Positions 47,301 through 59,300 of a stretch of 64,000 nucleotides of DNA are shown here, one piece after another (the first letter of the stretch is position 1; each line of letters opens with the position of its first letter). Where the stretch lies: assembly GCA_028554645.1 (NCBI GenBank), contig JAQOOI010000061.1, forward strand, positions 248,001 through 312,000, read 5' to 3'. The notes below the pieces were generated by a model. It was not told where the DNA came from. It made no database searches and was given only the letters and a program-made list of their open reading frames with translations. The DNA comes from Omphalotus guepiniiformis (Eukaryota; Basidiomycota; Agaricomycetes; Agaricales; Omphalotaceae). The position numbers and the translations under genes were made by a program.

Positions 47301-50300
47301 AAAGGAATATCTACCTAAGCGGACTTGTTATATACGTAAATAAAACCCTAAACCCTGGGCTATAACCCTTGACTAATCCACCGTGTGTCTACCATGAGTT
47401 TGATCGCCTCAAGTGTTTCATTAATGATCGTGATCGCCTTGAGGTCTACATGCTTGATCTCGATCATCATGCTACCTACGTGTGTATTTAATATAACCCT
47501 AGATCTATAACTTAAGATGCTATCTACTGATAATAAAAGTGTCTATATGTACAAACAATGAGATAAGATGAAAAAAGAAAACATTCGTAACATGACTTGG
47601 ACTGTCAGCCTGCATCACGGGATGCAGGCGGGAACGAATTCAGTTTTGGCAGCACATCTGTGCATGCAATACAGACAAAACTGTCACTGGACACAATTTA
47701 ACATAAAATCTGAGAAAATGCTAAACATATATTGAATCAATACCAAAATTTTTCATCATTTTTTTTGCTACTAATACTAAAATTATGTTCAAATTATAGT
47801 AAATTGTATCAACACAATACCTTCATTTCTCCAACATCAAACACAGTTATTTACAGTGAACAGATCTTGAACAAATATCAAAAATCATTTATCATAAATT
47901 CCATAAAGTCTTATCATTATTTTTGGGAAAAGTGTTTAAAATAAATATTGAATTTTGGATGCAATTATGTTAATCAAGATCATGATTGTTTCATCATAAA
48001 ATACAGAGACAAATGGAAAAGGTGTGTGGAAACTATGCTAAAGCAATTCAAAATCAATTCAGAATAATAGACAGGATATTACTGTGAACTCATGCCCAAC
48101 AAATGTGAAACTAATGTTAAATGTTTCTAAAGTAACATTCATGTTTTGCTTGTGCAAATATACTGAAGATATGCTGAACAAATAAGATATATTCAGAGTT
48201 AAATACAGAGAGAAATAGAATAGATGTGTGAAAAATATGCTAAACCAATTTAAAATTGATTCAGAATAACAGACAGAAAAGTACTGTGAACTTATGCTAA
48301 ACATATGTGAAAGTAATGTTAAATTTCTGATGGTAAAATTTATGTTTTGGTTATTCATATATACTAGCTATATGTTGAACAAATAAGAAAACTATGATAA
48401 ACAGGATCATTTATGTATATAGTCTGTGTATATGGATACAGTTGTACATTAGGTGAATTCATCTTGCATATCCCATGTGTATACATCCAGGATGCATCTG
48501 CATGGACCTAGTAGATGGACACTGATATCTCTGTATACAGAACAGAGGGGTTAATATATACAAACTTGTGTACAGAAGGTGTTTCCAAGGTGAGGTATAT
48601 ACAGACAAGGTATACACTCATATAAACTCTGTATACACCCTGTATACATGTCACCCTGTATACCTGTATACACTCTGTATACACCTGTGTACACCCTGTA
48701 TACACCCTGTATACAACCCTGTATGCACTCTGTATGCACTCTGTATGCACTCTGTATGCACTCTGTATGCACTCTGTATCCACCCTGTATGCACTCTGTA
48801 TGCACCCTGTATGCACCCTGTATGCACCCTGTATGCACTCTGTATACACTCTGTATGCACCCTGTATGCACCCTGTATGCACTCTGTATACACTCTGTAT
48901 GCACCCTGTAGCCACTCTGTATGCACCCTGTATACATCCTGTATACACTCTGTATCCAGCCTGACCCTGTATACACCCTGTATACACTCTGTATACACCC
49001 TGTATACACCCTGTATGCACTCTGTATACACTCTGTATCCGTATACACTCTGTATACACTCTGTATGCACTCTGTATACACTCTGTATCCGTATACACTC
49101 TGTATACACCCTGTATGCACCCTGTATACACTCTGTATCCACCCTGTATCCACCCTGTATACACTCTGTATACACCCTGTATCCACCCTGTATACACTCT
49201 GTATACAGGGTTATGCACTCTGTATACACTCTGTATACACTCTGTATCCACCCTGTATGCACCCTGTATACATCCTGTATACACTCTGTATGCACCCTGT
49301 ATCCACTCTGTATGCACCCTGTATACATCTCACCCTGTATACACCCTGTAGTACACCCTGTAGACCTGTATACACCCTATATACACTCTATACATTATTT
49401 TTGAGAAAATTGTTTAAAATAAATATTGAATTTTGGATGCAATTATGTTAATCAAGATCATGATTGTTTCATCATAAAATACAGAGACAAATGGAAAAGG
49501 TGTGTGGAAACTATGCTAAAGCAATTCAAAATCAATTCAGAATAACAGACAGGATATTACTGTGAACTTATGCTAAACAAATGTGAAACTAATGTTAAAT
49601 GTTTCTAAAATAACATTCATGTTTTGCTGGTGCAAATATACTGAAGATATGCTGAACAAATAAGATATATTCAGAGTTAAATACAGAGAGAAATAGAATA
49701 GCACTGCAAACAATTCAATATAAATTCCATGGGAAAATGTTAAAAATATGGTGAAATTACATCAAAAGTTTAATTTTTCATGTTATTTCACCATATTGTA
49801 ATATTTTTCCATGGGATTTATGTTGAATTCTTGGCGGTGTAGATGTGTGAAAAATATGCTAAACCAATTTAAAATTGATCCAGAATAACAGACAGAAAAT
49901 TACTGTGAACTTATGCTAAACATATGTGAAAGTAATGTTAAATATCTGATGGTAAAATTTATGTTTTGGTTGTTCATATATACTGGCTATATGTTAAACA
50001 AATAACAAAACTATGGTAAACAGGATCATTTATGTATATAGTCTGTGTATATGGATACAGTTGTACATTACACTGCAAGCAATTCATCATAAATTCCGTG
50101 GGAAAATGTTAAAAATATGGTGAAATAACATGAAAAATTAAACTTTTTCATGTTATTTCACGACATCTTTAGCATTTTCCCACGGGATTTATGTTGAATT
50201 GTTTGCAGTGTTAGGTGAATTCATCTTGCATATCTCATGTGTATACATCCAGGATGCATCTGCATGGACCTAGTAGATGGACACTGATATCTCTGTATAC

Positions 50301-53300
50301 AGAACATAGGGGTTAATATATACAAACTTGCGTACAGAAGATGTTTCCAAGGTGAGGTATATACAGACAAGGTATACACCCATATACACTCTGTATACAC
50401 ACTGTATACACTCCCACCTGTATACACCCTGTATACACCCTGTATACACCCTGTATACACTCTGTATACACTCTGTATACACTCTGTATGCACTCTGTAT
50501 ACACCCTGTATGCACTCTGTATACACTCTGTATGCACCCTGTATACACCCTGTATCCACCCTGTATCCACCCTGTATACACTCTGTATACATCCTGTATA
50601 CATGTCATCCTGTATACCTGTATACACCCTGTACATCTGTCACCCTGTATACAGACAGTGTGTATACAGGTGTACAGGGTGTATATGGGTGTATACAGGT
50701 GTATACACATGTGACAGGGTGTATACATGGTGTATACAGGTGTACAGAGTATATAATTAAAGTTTTATGATAAATGATTTTTGATATTTGTTCAACATCT
50801 GTTCACTGTAAATCACTGTGTTTGATGTTGGAGAAATGAAGGTATTGTGTTGATACAATTTACTATAATTTCAACATAATTTTAGTATTAGTAGCAAAAA
50901 AATGATGAAAAATTTCCGTATTAATTCAACATATGTTTAGCATTTTCTCACAGATTTTATGTTAAATTTCATCCAGTGTATAAAAAATTACATGTTTCTT
51001 ACAAAAAATGTGTTTTTTTTTTACTTGTATTTAACATCTTGTTTTAATACATTTATAACTTGGACCTCCTAGAATATTTTATGTTTATAACAACCTCAAA
51101 ATAATATCTAACCCAGTCCTGCCAGTGGCATGGAGCACAAAAATGAGGGGGCAGATGAGGGGCAGAACGAGCCTCGGGCAAGGACGGACCGATTGAACTG
51201 GAGGCCAGCCTTAACTGACCACGGAGCACAAGAGAAACGCTGACTAATCAGGCCTCCGGCAATGACAACTGACTTAACCGGAGGCCAGCTTAACTGACCA
51301 TAAGTGCGCAAAAACGAGGGCCGAAAATGCTGACTAATATACAATTATTACATATACAATTTAAGGTCGCTCCGATCAAAGCGGAGGCCCGCTTAACCGT
51401 CAAATTTTTGGCTGGACGGTGCCGCCATAAGAACGAATCCTTCGTTACACTCCGAATTCGTAACCCCCTCTTTAGGGACGATGTCCCCATCGTCCTAACT
51501 TTACTGCTAATGCTTCTGTCGGCATCTTCTTCGTTTCTACTACTTCCGTACATGCTTCAGGGATAGGTCGTAACAATGATGTCGGGAATAAGGAAATTGG
51601 GACCTCAATCTTTCTTAACTGAGGTGGTCGTGGTTTAGTGGGGAATTTTTTATGGAACTCTTCGATTGCTTCTTTTGTGTTTGCAAGGTTTGCTAATGGT
51701 TCCCATGTTTGTTCGTGCCGCGAGTATCCCTTCCATTGGACTTTGTATCCAAATCTCCCTCCCCTATATTTCCCTGAATCTACTATCTCTTCCACTTCGA
51801 ACTCCGGTTCTTCTCCTTCTATCACTGGTGGCGGATTATCATTCTTAGGCTGCTCAGGGAATTCAGGCGGATGATAGGGTGACAGTAGAACTTCGTTAAA
51901 GACTGGATGTATCCTCTTCCAAGTCTTCGGTATCTTTAGTTGATACGACGTCGCTCCAGACTTCAAAAGGACCAAATCGTTTATCATCCAACTTCTTCAT
52001 TGGTCGATCAGAAGTCAGGTTTGTCGCTTCAAGCCATACTTTGTCATTAGGCTTATATTCAACTGATGGTTTCCTCTTCTTGTCATAATACCGAGTCATG
52101 TCTTCCTTTGCCTTCTTAAGTGCTGCCCCTACTTCGTCCCTGATCTTGATCATCTTATTGGCAAATTCCTGTGCTGTGGGATTTGTCGACAGAGTTCTTG
52201 GAGCTGTTCCCTTATACGGATGTCGTCCCATATCCGCATAGAACGGAGTGACACCCGTCGCTGAGTGTATTCTGTCATTCAACACAAACTCTGCTGTCGG
52301 TAACCATTCATGCCAGTCGTTCTGATGTTGATTGATGAATAACCGGAGATAATGTTCAATCTCTTGGTTCATCCGTTCCGTCTGTCCATTCGTCTGTGGG
52401 TGATATGCCGTTGTGAAACTCCCCTGAATGCCTAATAACCGGTATAGTTCCTTCATGAATCGAGAATGATATTGAGGTCCCCGATCATGAATAATCTTTC
52501 TCGGTAATCCATGTATAGGAAAGATTTTGTCCCTATAGATTCTGGCCATTCCTTCAGACGTTAACGACATGTGTGTGGGTACCAAACGTGTTCGTTTGGT
52601 GAAATGGTCCACAGTCACACTTATGGCATTAAAACCTCCAGCTTCCGGTAGTTCTCCGATCAGATCCGTTCCTATGACTTCCCAGGGACCTTGTGGAACA
52701 TTGTTTGTGACTAGTGTTCCCGTTGGTTTGGTTCGATGAATCTTAGTGGCCTGACACTTTTCACACCCTTTAACGTATTTCCGTACATCCTGAGTGATTC
52801 CCGGCCACCAATAGTTTCTCGTCACCAATTCCATGGTTTTGAACTGCCCTGGATGTCCCGTCAGAACGGTATCATGATGTAGTCCGATGATCTTTCCCCG
52901 TAACCTATTATCAATAGGTACGTAAATCCTATCCTGCCACGTCACAATTCCTTCCTCTGACTCGACCCAATCCTTCTCTTTTCCTTCTAAAGCCTTATTC
53001 ACTAGATTATCCCGCACTTTTGACTTTTTCTTGATAAGATCTAAGATCTCGTCCTCGGGCATCTCTAGTCTGTTGATCGAAAAAAGTTCCGGCTTTAAAA
53101 GTACCACATCCTCATTGTCTTTCTCCCCCGTCTCATGATTGGCCATCCTGGACAATGCATCTGGCTTTCCCATTGACTTTCCGGGTTTATGAATCAACGT
53201 AAAGTCGTATTCGGACAATTCAGTGATCCATCGGGCTTGTCGGCGATTCAATTTCTGAGGCTTTTTGAAATACTGAAGATTTTGATGATCTATATAGATC

Positions 53301-56300
53301 TCAAATGACTCTTCTGCACCCATCAGATACTGTCTCCAATCTGCTAAGGAATCCATAATGGCCATCATTTCCTTATCATAGATCTCATAATTACGTTCCG
53401 TTTCGTTTAGAGATCTAGATCTGAACGCAATAGGCCACCATTTTCCATCTATCTTTTGCGATAAGACAGCTCCGTTCGCATAATCTGATGAATCTGCCTC
53501 GACTCTGAATTGTCCATGATCACGGGGTATGGTTAGAACTACTTCTTCGGCAATTCTACTTTTGAGTTCTTCGAATGCCTGCTGTTGTTGCTCTGTCCAT
53601 TCCCACTTTGAATTCCCAGTCAGTGATGACAATGGTTTCGCCACTTGACTAAATCCTCGGATAAATCGTCGGTAGAAGTTGCAGAAACCCAAGAAGGACT
53701 GTACTTCCTTCTTGTTTCCTGGTATTTTCCATTCTTTTACCGCTTTGACTTTCTTTGGATCCATCTGCACTTGTCCATTTCCTACAAACACTCCAAGGTA
53801 CTCAACATTACTGGTCTCAAATTCGCACTTTTCAGGTCTAAGATATAACTTGTGTTGTCGTAATATATCTAACACCTGTTTTTACAATTGACTCGTGCTC
53901 TTCGATTGTATTTGTGAAAACCAAGATATCGTCTAAGTACACCATGACATGACCTTCGTTGATCAAATCCCTTAAGATATGATTCATAAACGCTTGGAAG
54001 GTCGCCGGAGAATTTGTAAGACCAAAGAACATAACCGTTGGTTCAAAGAGCCCCCGATTAGTCCTAAATGCCGCCTTCCACTCATCGCCTTCTTTGATCC
54101 GGATATTATTGTATCCCCATCGAACATCCATTTTCGAAAATACTTTCGAATCCTTCAGTTTATCAATGAGTTCTTGAATGAGCGGCAACGGGTATTTGTT
54201 CTTTATCGTTGCTTCATTCAATTTTCGATAATCCTGGACAGGTCGAAGTTTCCCATCTTTCTTTGCCACAAAGAAGAATGGTGAGGCCATCGGTGACTTT
54301 GATGGTCTAATTCGTCCGGATTTCAGATTTTCCTTAATGAACTCATCTAAAACTTTCTGTTCCGAAGGATTTAATGGATAGACCTTGCAATCTACTGGCG
54401 TAAAGTCTGGCTTCAGTTCAATTGCATGGTCCCAGGGTCTTCGTTCGGGTAAATTTTGGAAATCGGCTTCATCAAAAACATCCTTGTACTCATTGACGTA
54501 CTTGTCTGCTTTTGACTCAGTCTTTTTGCCTTTTCCAAAGTTCATACTCCGAAGATATCCGTCCCAATTCAGGTAAAACAACCGATCCCCTTCTTCCAGT
54601 TCTCGGACTTCAGCGTCGGATTCAGGTTTTAGGTAATACGGTATGTAACCACACTTCTTAGGACATCGATCAAATTTTAAGGTTGAGTCATTCCAATCTA
54701 TATTGGGGTTATGACGTCTTAACCAATCGAGTCCTAGGAATATGTCCGTTTTGCCTAAATTTGTAACAGCAAGTTCAATGCGTTCCGCATGATCTCCCAT
54801 TACTAATCTGACTTCTATGAATCCTTCAATTGAACTGTCCTCGTTTAAGGTACCATCAGCATTGTATACCGGCATCTTTACTGGTAATCTCTTAACAGTT
54901 AAGCCATGTCGCTCTACGAATTCTTTATTGACGCAAGAACCCGTTGCTCCACTGTCAAGTAATGCCGATGTTTCTATCTGCTTGCCACTTTCGATGTCAT
55001 CGATTGTAACAGACAGCTTGAGATCTCTGCCTTTAGTTCCTTTTACGAACCGCAAGTTTTTCTTGAGTGACTTTACGGCTGTGACGGCTTCGCTAATGTC
55101 CAATGACCGGATCTGGGCAACTGTTTCTTCCGATGCTTCCCTGGCCCGACAGGTTGGCATCCATGCTCTCAAAATTCCCACTGCTCGTTCTGACTCATCC
55201 TCCCTTACTCTCTGCACTATCCATTCTGGTGAATTCGGCGGATAACGTTCTCTCACAGGTTTTGAATCGGACTTTGTAGATACTGACGCAAATTTATTCT
55301 CAGGATGATTAAATACAAAGTGAAAATTGCTGTCCTTGTGATCTACACTAGACTGTTCCGATTCTAACTCAGAAGGACCTGTATTCACTTCTGAGCCCTG
55401 ACAAAACCCGTATCCGATTTCAACCAGTTCAAGAACCAGCTCGGTGGCTGTTCTTCTTTCTTCTCTTCCTCCTGTACGTTCACCTGCCTCACTCTCTGAC
55501 CCCGCTTTGCTGGACAATCCCGCGAGATATGCCCCCTCTGTCCACAATTGAAACACTGCCCATTCCTTCGGGCCGCGTCAATGTCCATGGGTTTACCTAT
55601 ACCCCCAAAGGTTGTTCCTGTGGCGTCTCTCCGATCACCACTTCCTGCCGCATTTTGCGGACTTTCTCTTCTTGGCGTAAACGCTGGTCGGTTCTGATTC
55701 TGATTCTTGCGCCATTCCTGACGCCTTCTCCATAGTTGATCAATCTTGATCACTACGTCCTTCCATTCATCGTACACTTTGGGCAACTCGTCCCTCGTGT
55801 AGATGGCATCAATAGTTTTCTCGTTAATGCCCTTCTCAATGAGCCGCACCACATACGGGTCATCCTTCTTGTAATCTGCCTCCGTCAACAGTATCTCCAA
55901 CTCCTGGAAATACTCCTCCGCCGTTCCCGCTCCCTGCTTCAACAACTCCACCTTCTCCTGCGCTGTCCTCTGCAGACCGGAATCTAGGAACGCCTTGTTC
56001 AAGGCTTGCTTGAATTGCGCCCAGTCCTTCTGCCACTTCTCGTTGTCTTGGTCAAAATGGGTATTGTAGTAATTATTGACCCATCCGTCTACAAGCTTTC
56101 CATTCATGAAAGAGATCGCAACATCGATCCTTTCATCATCTGTCGTGATACCGTTTTTCTTATCACGGATATAGGTAAAGAGTCTCCGTCGCCAATTCTT
56201 GAACTCAGATTTGACGCCGGTGAAGTTGTCGGGTTTGTTGAGGAGTGATTTTCCTCGCGAGGTTTCGGTTTCAGACATTCTGGTAGGAGTAGAAGGTCGG

Positions 56301-59300
56301 GTAGAATAAGGAGATGATGCAAGAGATTTGTAGGAAGGTGTGATGGGTGATGGGATGGTGGTTTCTTCGAAGAGACTGCTAAAGTTCCCCCAAGATTCCG
56401 TAATGGTAGAGTTTACTTCGGTCCGTCAGTAACCTCACGAAGAGATTTCGGGACCTTTTCTGCCTCTAATAGACGAGTTCCTAATCTGTGCTTGCTTGCT
56501 GAGTAAACCTGGGCGTGCCTTTCTAGGAGTGCACCTCGTTCCCCAAGCGCAAAGTCCCCTCCCCGAAGGTTGGTTATCAGACGATGCTTTCTGCTGCCAG
56601 TACCGAGTCGGACTCAACGTTACTCGTTTGTACTATAGGCGCAATTACTCTAATGGAGCACAGATTCCTAATTCGGACGGAAACCCGAATATCAAAGGGA
56701 GAAAATGAAGTAAGCGTGTGAAGGGTCAAGAGAAACTTACTTGCTACTGAAATAGCAACAAGAAGGCAATTTGAATTGTGTTGGTCGGGTGAGTTGTGTA
56801 GCTTCGATCTTATGTCAGCGACTCGAGTTATAAACTCAAATAACCAAACACAATGATCTTAGTTTCACACGAGTAAGAGAAAGGCAGAAAGTGGAATTGA
56901 GAAAAGAGACGATACAAGGAAGTATGCTAAGTACAAGTCTAAACTCGAGGAGTTATTGACAAGATCGAAGCTAAAGGAATATCTACCTAAGCGGACTTGT
57001 TATATACGTAAATAAAACCCTAAACCCTGGGCTATAACCCTTGACTAATCCACCGTGTGTCTACCATGAGTTTGATCGCCTCAAGTGTTTCATTAATGAT
57101 CGTGATCGCCTTGAGGTCTACATGCTTGATCTCGATCATCATGCTACCTACGTGTGTATTTAATATAACCCTAGATCTATAACTTAAGATGCTATCTACT
57201 GATAATAAAAGTGTCTATATGTACAAACAATGAGATAAGATGAAAAAAGAAAACATTCGTAACAAGCGACACATTGGGCGACGAAGAAGAAGAGGCAATT
57301 ATAATCCACCTCGTCAATTATAAAGGAGATGGGAGGGCATTATAATGGCATTCACGCAGCCACGGCCTGGCAGGGCGAGTTCTATTATTAATGTGCTGGG
57401 TCTCCACCCGTGGGCGCATCATTATAACGAGGGTGGGTTAAAATTCAACGCTCTATTGTAATACTCTTACATAGACTTATGGCTCCCCCTCGATGTAACA
57501 GAGGCGGAATAAAAGGGTCACCAAAAGGGTTGACAATGGTCTTTGTGTTTCCGGGGCAGAAGCGCTCGTCGAAAATCGCATCGCTGGTAGTGATGAGGTG
57601 TTGAGTGCGAGGGTTCCAAAAAATCCAGCCCTTAGACTCAGTCGGATATCCTACAAATATGCATTTCATGGTATGTGATTCGAAAGCTTTTCGCTTTGAT
57701 TTGCGGATGAGAACATAAGCAAGACATCCAAAAACGCGAAAATGCGAGACATCAGGAGAGCACCGGTGCCATCTTGTGTAGGGTGTGGTATCAGGGAAGC
57801 GAGATGTAGGCGAGCAGTTGCGAACATGAACAAATGCTGCAACAGCATATGTCCAGAATGACGGGGGAAGTTTGGACTCGGTGAGCATTGCCATTGCTCC
57901 TTCATGAATTGTGCGGTTTGCACGTTCAGCAACACCATTTTGATATGGTTTGTCTGTCTCGGTGTGTAGTCGCCTGATACCATGGTCTCGACAGAAGCGT
58001 GCAAACTCGGCACTCATATATTCCCCTCCAGCATCTTCGTGTAAAGCCTTAATTCTGACACCTGGCTGCTGAGTCTCAGCATAGGCTTTGAAGTCCTTGA
58101 AAGCCTGAAATGCATCACTTTTATGACGAAGAAAATAAACTGCATAAAGTCGGGAAGAGTCACAAATGGAAGTGATCCAGTAGTGTTTGCCTTTTGGTCC
58201 CGAGACTGGCATTGGTCCTTTTAGGTCTGAGTGGACTACTTCAAGAAGCTCATCTGCCACCCGTGCCAGTCCACGAGGAATATTTGATTCACACTGCTTC
58301 CCAGCTATGCATGGCTCGCAGATGTGTCCAGGTTTATGTTTCTCTGACAGTTGAAGTCCACGAACCAGTCCTTTTGAGTGTATGTGGCTTATAAGATCCA
58401 TGTTGATGTGTCCCCATCGACGATGCCAGAGAGATATGTCAAGTGGGTAAATAGAGCTCATGTTTGCACTCTCAGATTGCTTTACAACAGTCTCCCCTTC
58501 AAGATAGCTAGCACAACGCTCATTGATGGTGGCCGAAAAATGAGGTAGGCCATCTTTAAGGAAGAGGATGTGCGGGTCGTCAAGAGTGGCAGAGTAACCT
58601 TGAAATCGAGCAAGGCGTAAAGGTGAAAATAGATTGTTTCGCAAAGCCGGTACATGTAGTACGTCAAGAAAATCAACAACGCTCTGTCCCTCTTGAGGCT
58701 GAAACTCAACTGTCCCTACACCCTCTGCATAAATCACTGAATGATCTGCTAGACGAATTGGAACCGTTCGCTTTGAGTATGACTTGAACCAGTGACAGTG
58801 TGGTGCACCTGATCGTCCCAACAACCGCATCAAATTAGACGTGGTTGCTCGGGCCGGATACCAGGTCTAACTAGACCCGGATCTGGAGATGGCACGACCT
58901 CGCTATAACCTCGCAATAGCCCTCCCTGCGTACTTCATAAGTTTTCACGAATTTCCTGACTTTTCCGTATACATAGCCTTACATAGCCTTCCCGGCACCT
59001 CCCGGCGGCTGTTGTTGCCCGCGCTCCACCGATTCCCGCCTTCATCCCGCCTTCATCATCCCGCCTTCATCCTGCCCTCGTCTTTCCCCTTGCTTTCATG
59101 TAATACTAGATACCTGTTGCACCCAATAAATATCATATTCCACTTGAAATGATACTTAGTGACAAAGATAGTCTCCTGAGAGGGCACAATGAGAGTGCAT
59201 TGTCAGTCTCCAAGTAAATTGTACTACAGATGGTCGTGGTTGTGCTGCTAGCACTGCGTATCCGTGCTCATAGGTTATACTAGCATCCTGAAGGCCTCTG

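Larger units (their letters stand above)
47695..50978. mobile_element. CACTG-ended element with ~220-bp TIRs (in R2)
   Basis: The termini are CACTGGACAC and CCAGTG as in R1, with TGT and TAT flanks. The element consists of AT-rich duplicated units, an 11-bp array, a second AT-rich unit and the inverted tail near 50655-50755. No transposase. Confidence 0.7.
47594..51464. mobile_element. Repeat R2, second copy of R1
   Basis: This is the same outer carrier as R1 (GACTTGGACTGTC to GAATTCGTAAC) with the CACTG-ended element inside (47695-50978). It is shorter than R1 because the minisatellite has fewer units. It carries two MITEs versus one in R1. It is inserted at the 3' LTR/internal junction of gypsy B. 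I did not find a clear target duplication. Confidence 0.85.
47141..57264 (-). mobile_element. Ty3/gypsy chromovirus copy B, defective
   Basis: Two 452-bp LTRs (47141-47592 and 56813-57264) are flanked by AGCGA (47136-47140 and 57265-57269). It is the same family as gypsy A but with diverged LTRs. Repeat R2 is inserted right next to the 3' LTR. Pol is broken by a one-base insertion at about 53880 and an approximately 11-base deletion near 51960. A self-priming site is retained at 56800-56810 (match of 11-13 bases with 56961-56973). Confidence 0.95.
32475..57448. mobile_element. KDZ-family DNA transposon with cargo genes
   Basis: This large element sits between the Copia integrase and reverse transcriptase. 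Its ends share an inverted 18-bp match (TTGAATTTTAACCCACCC at 32475-32492; its complement at 57431-57448). Weaker inverted similarity extends about 25 bases further outward, so the true edges may lie slightly outside. Subterminal regions at both ends are full of TTATAAT motifs. It encodes a KDZ transposase (minus) and a cargo block (38188-46457). Gypsy B is inserted at 47141-57264. I did not find a clean target duplication. Without gypsy B and one duplication it is roughly 15 kb. Confidence 0.75.

Noticed and set aside
58889..59152. Plus-strand frame inside the long-TIR element
   Set aside because: It covers the inverted repeat and a short CATCCCGCCTTC-type tandem repeat; it has no transposase features.
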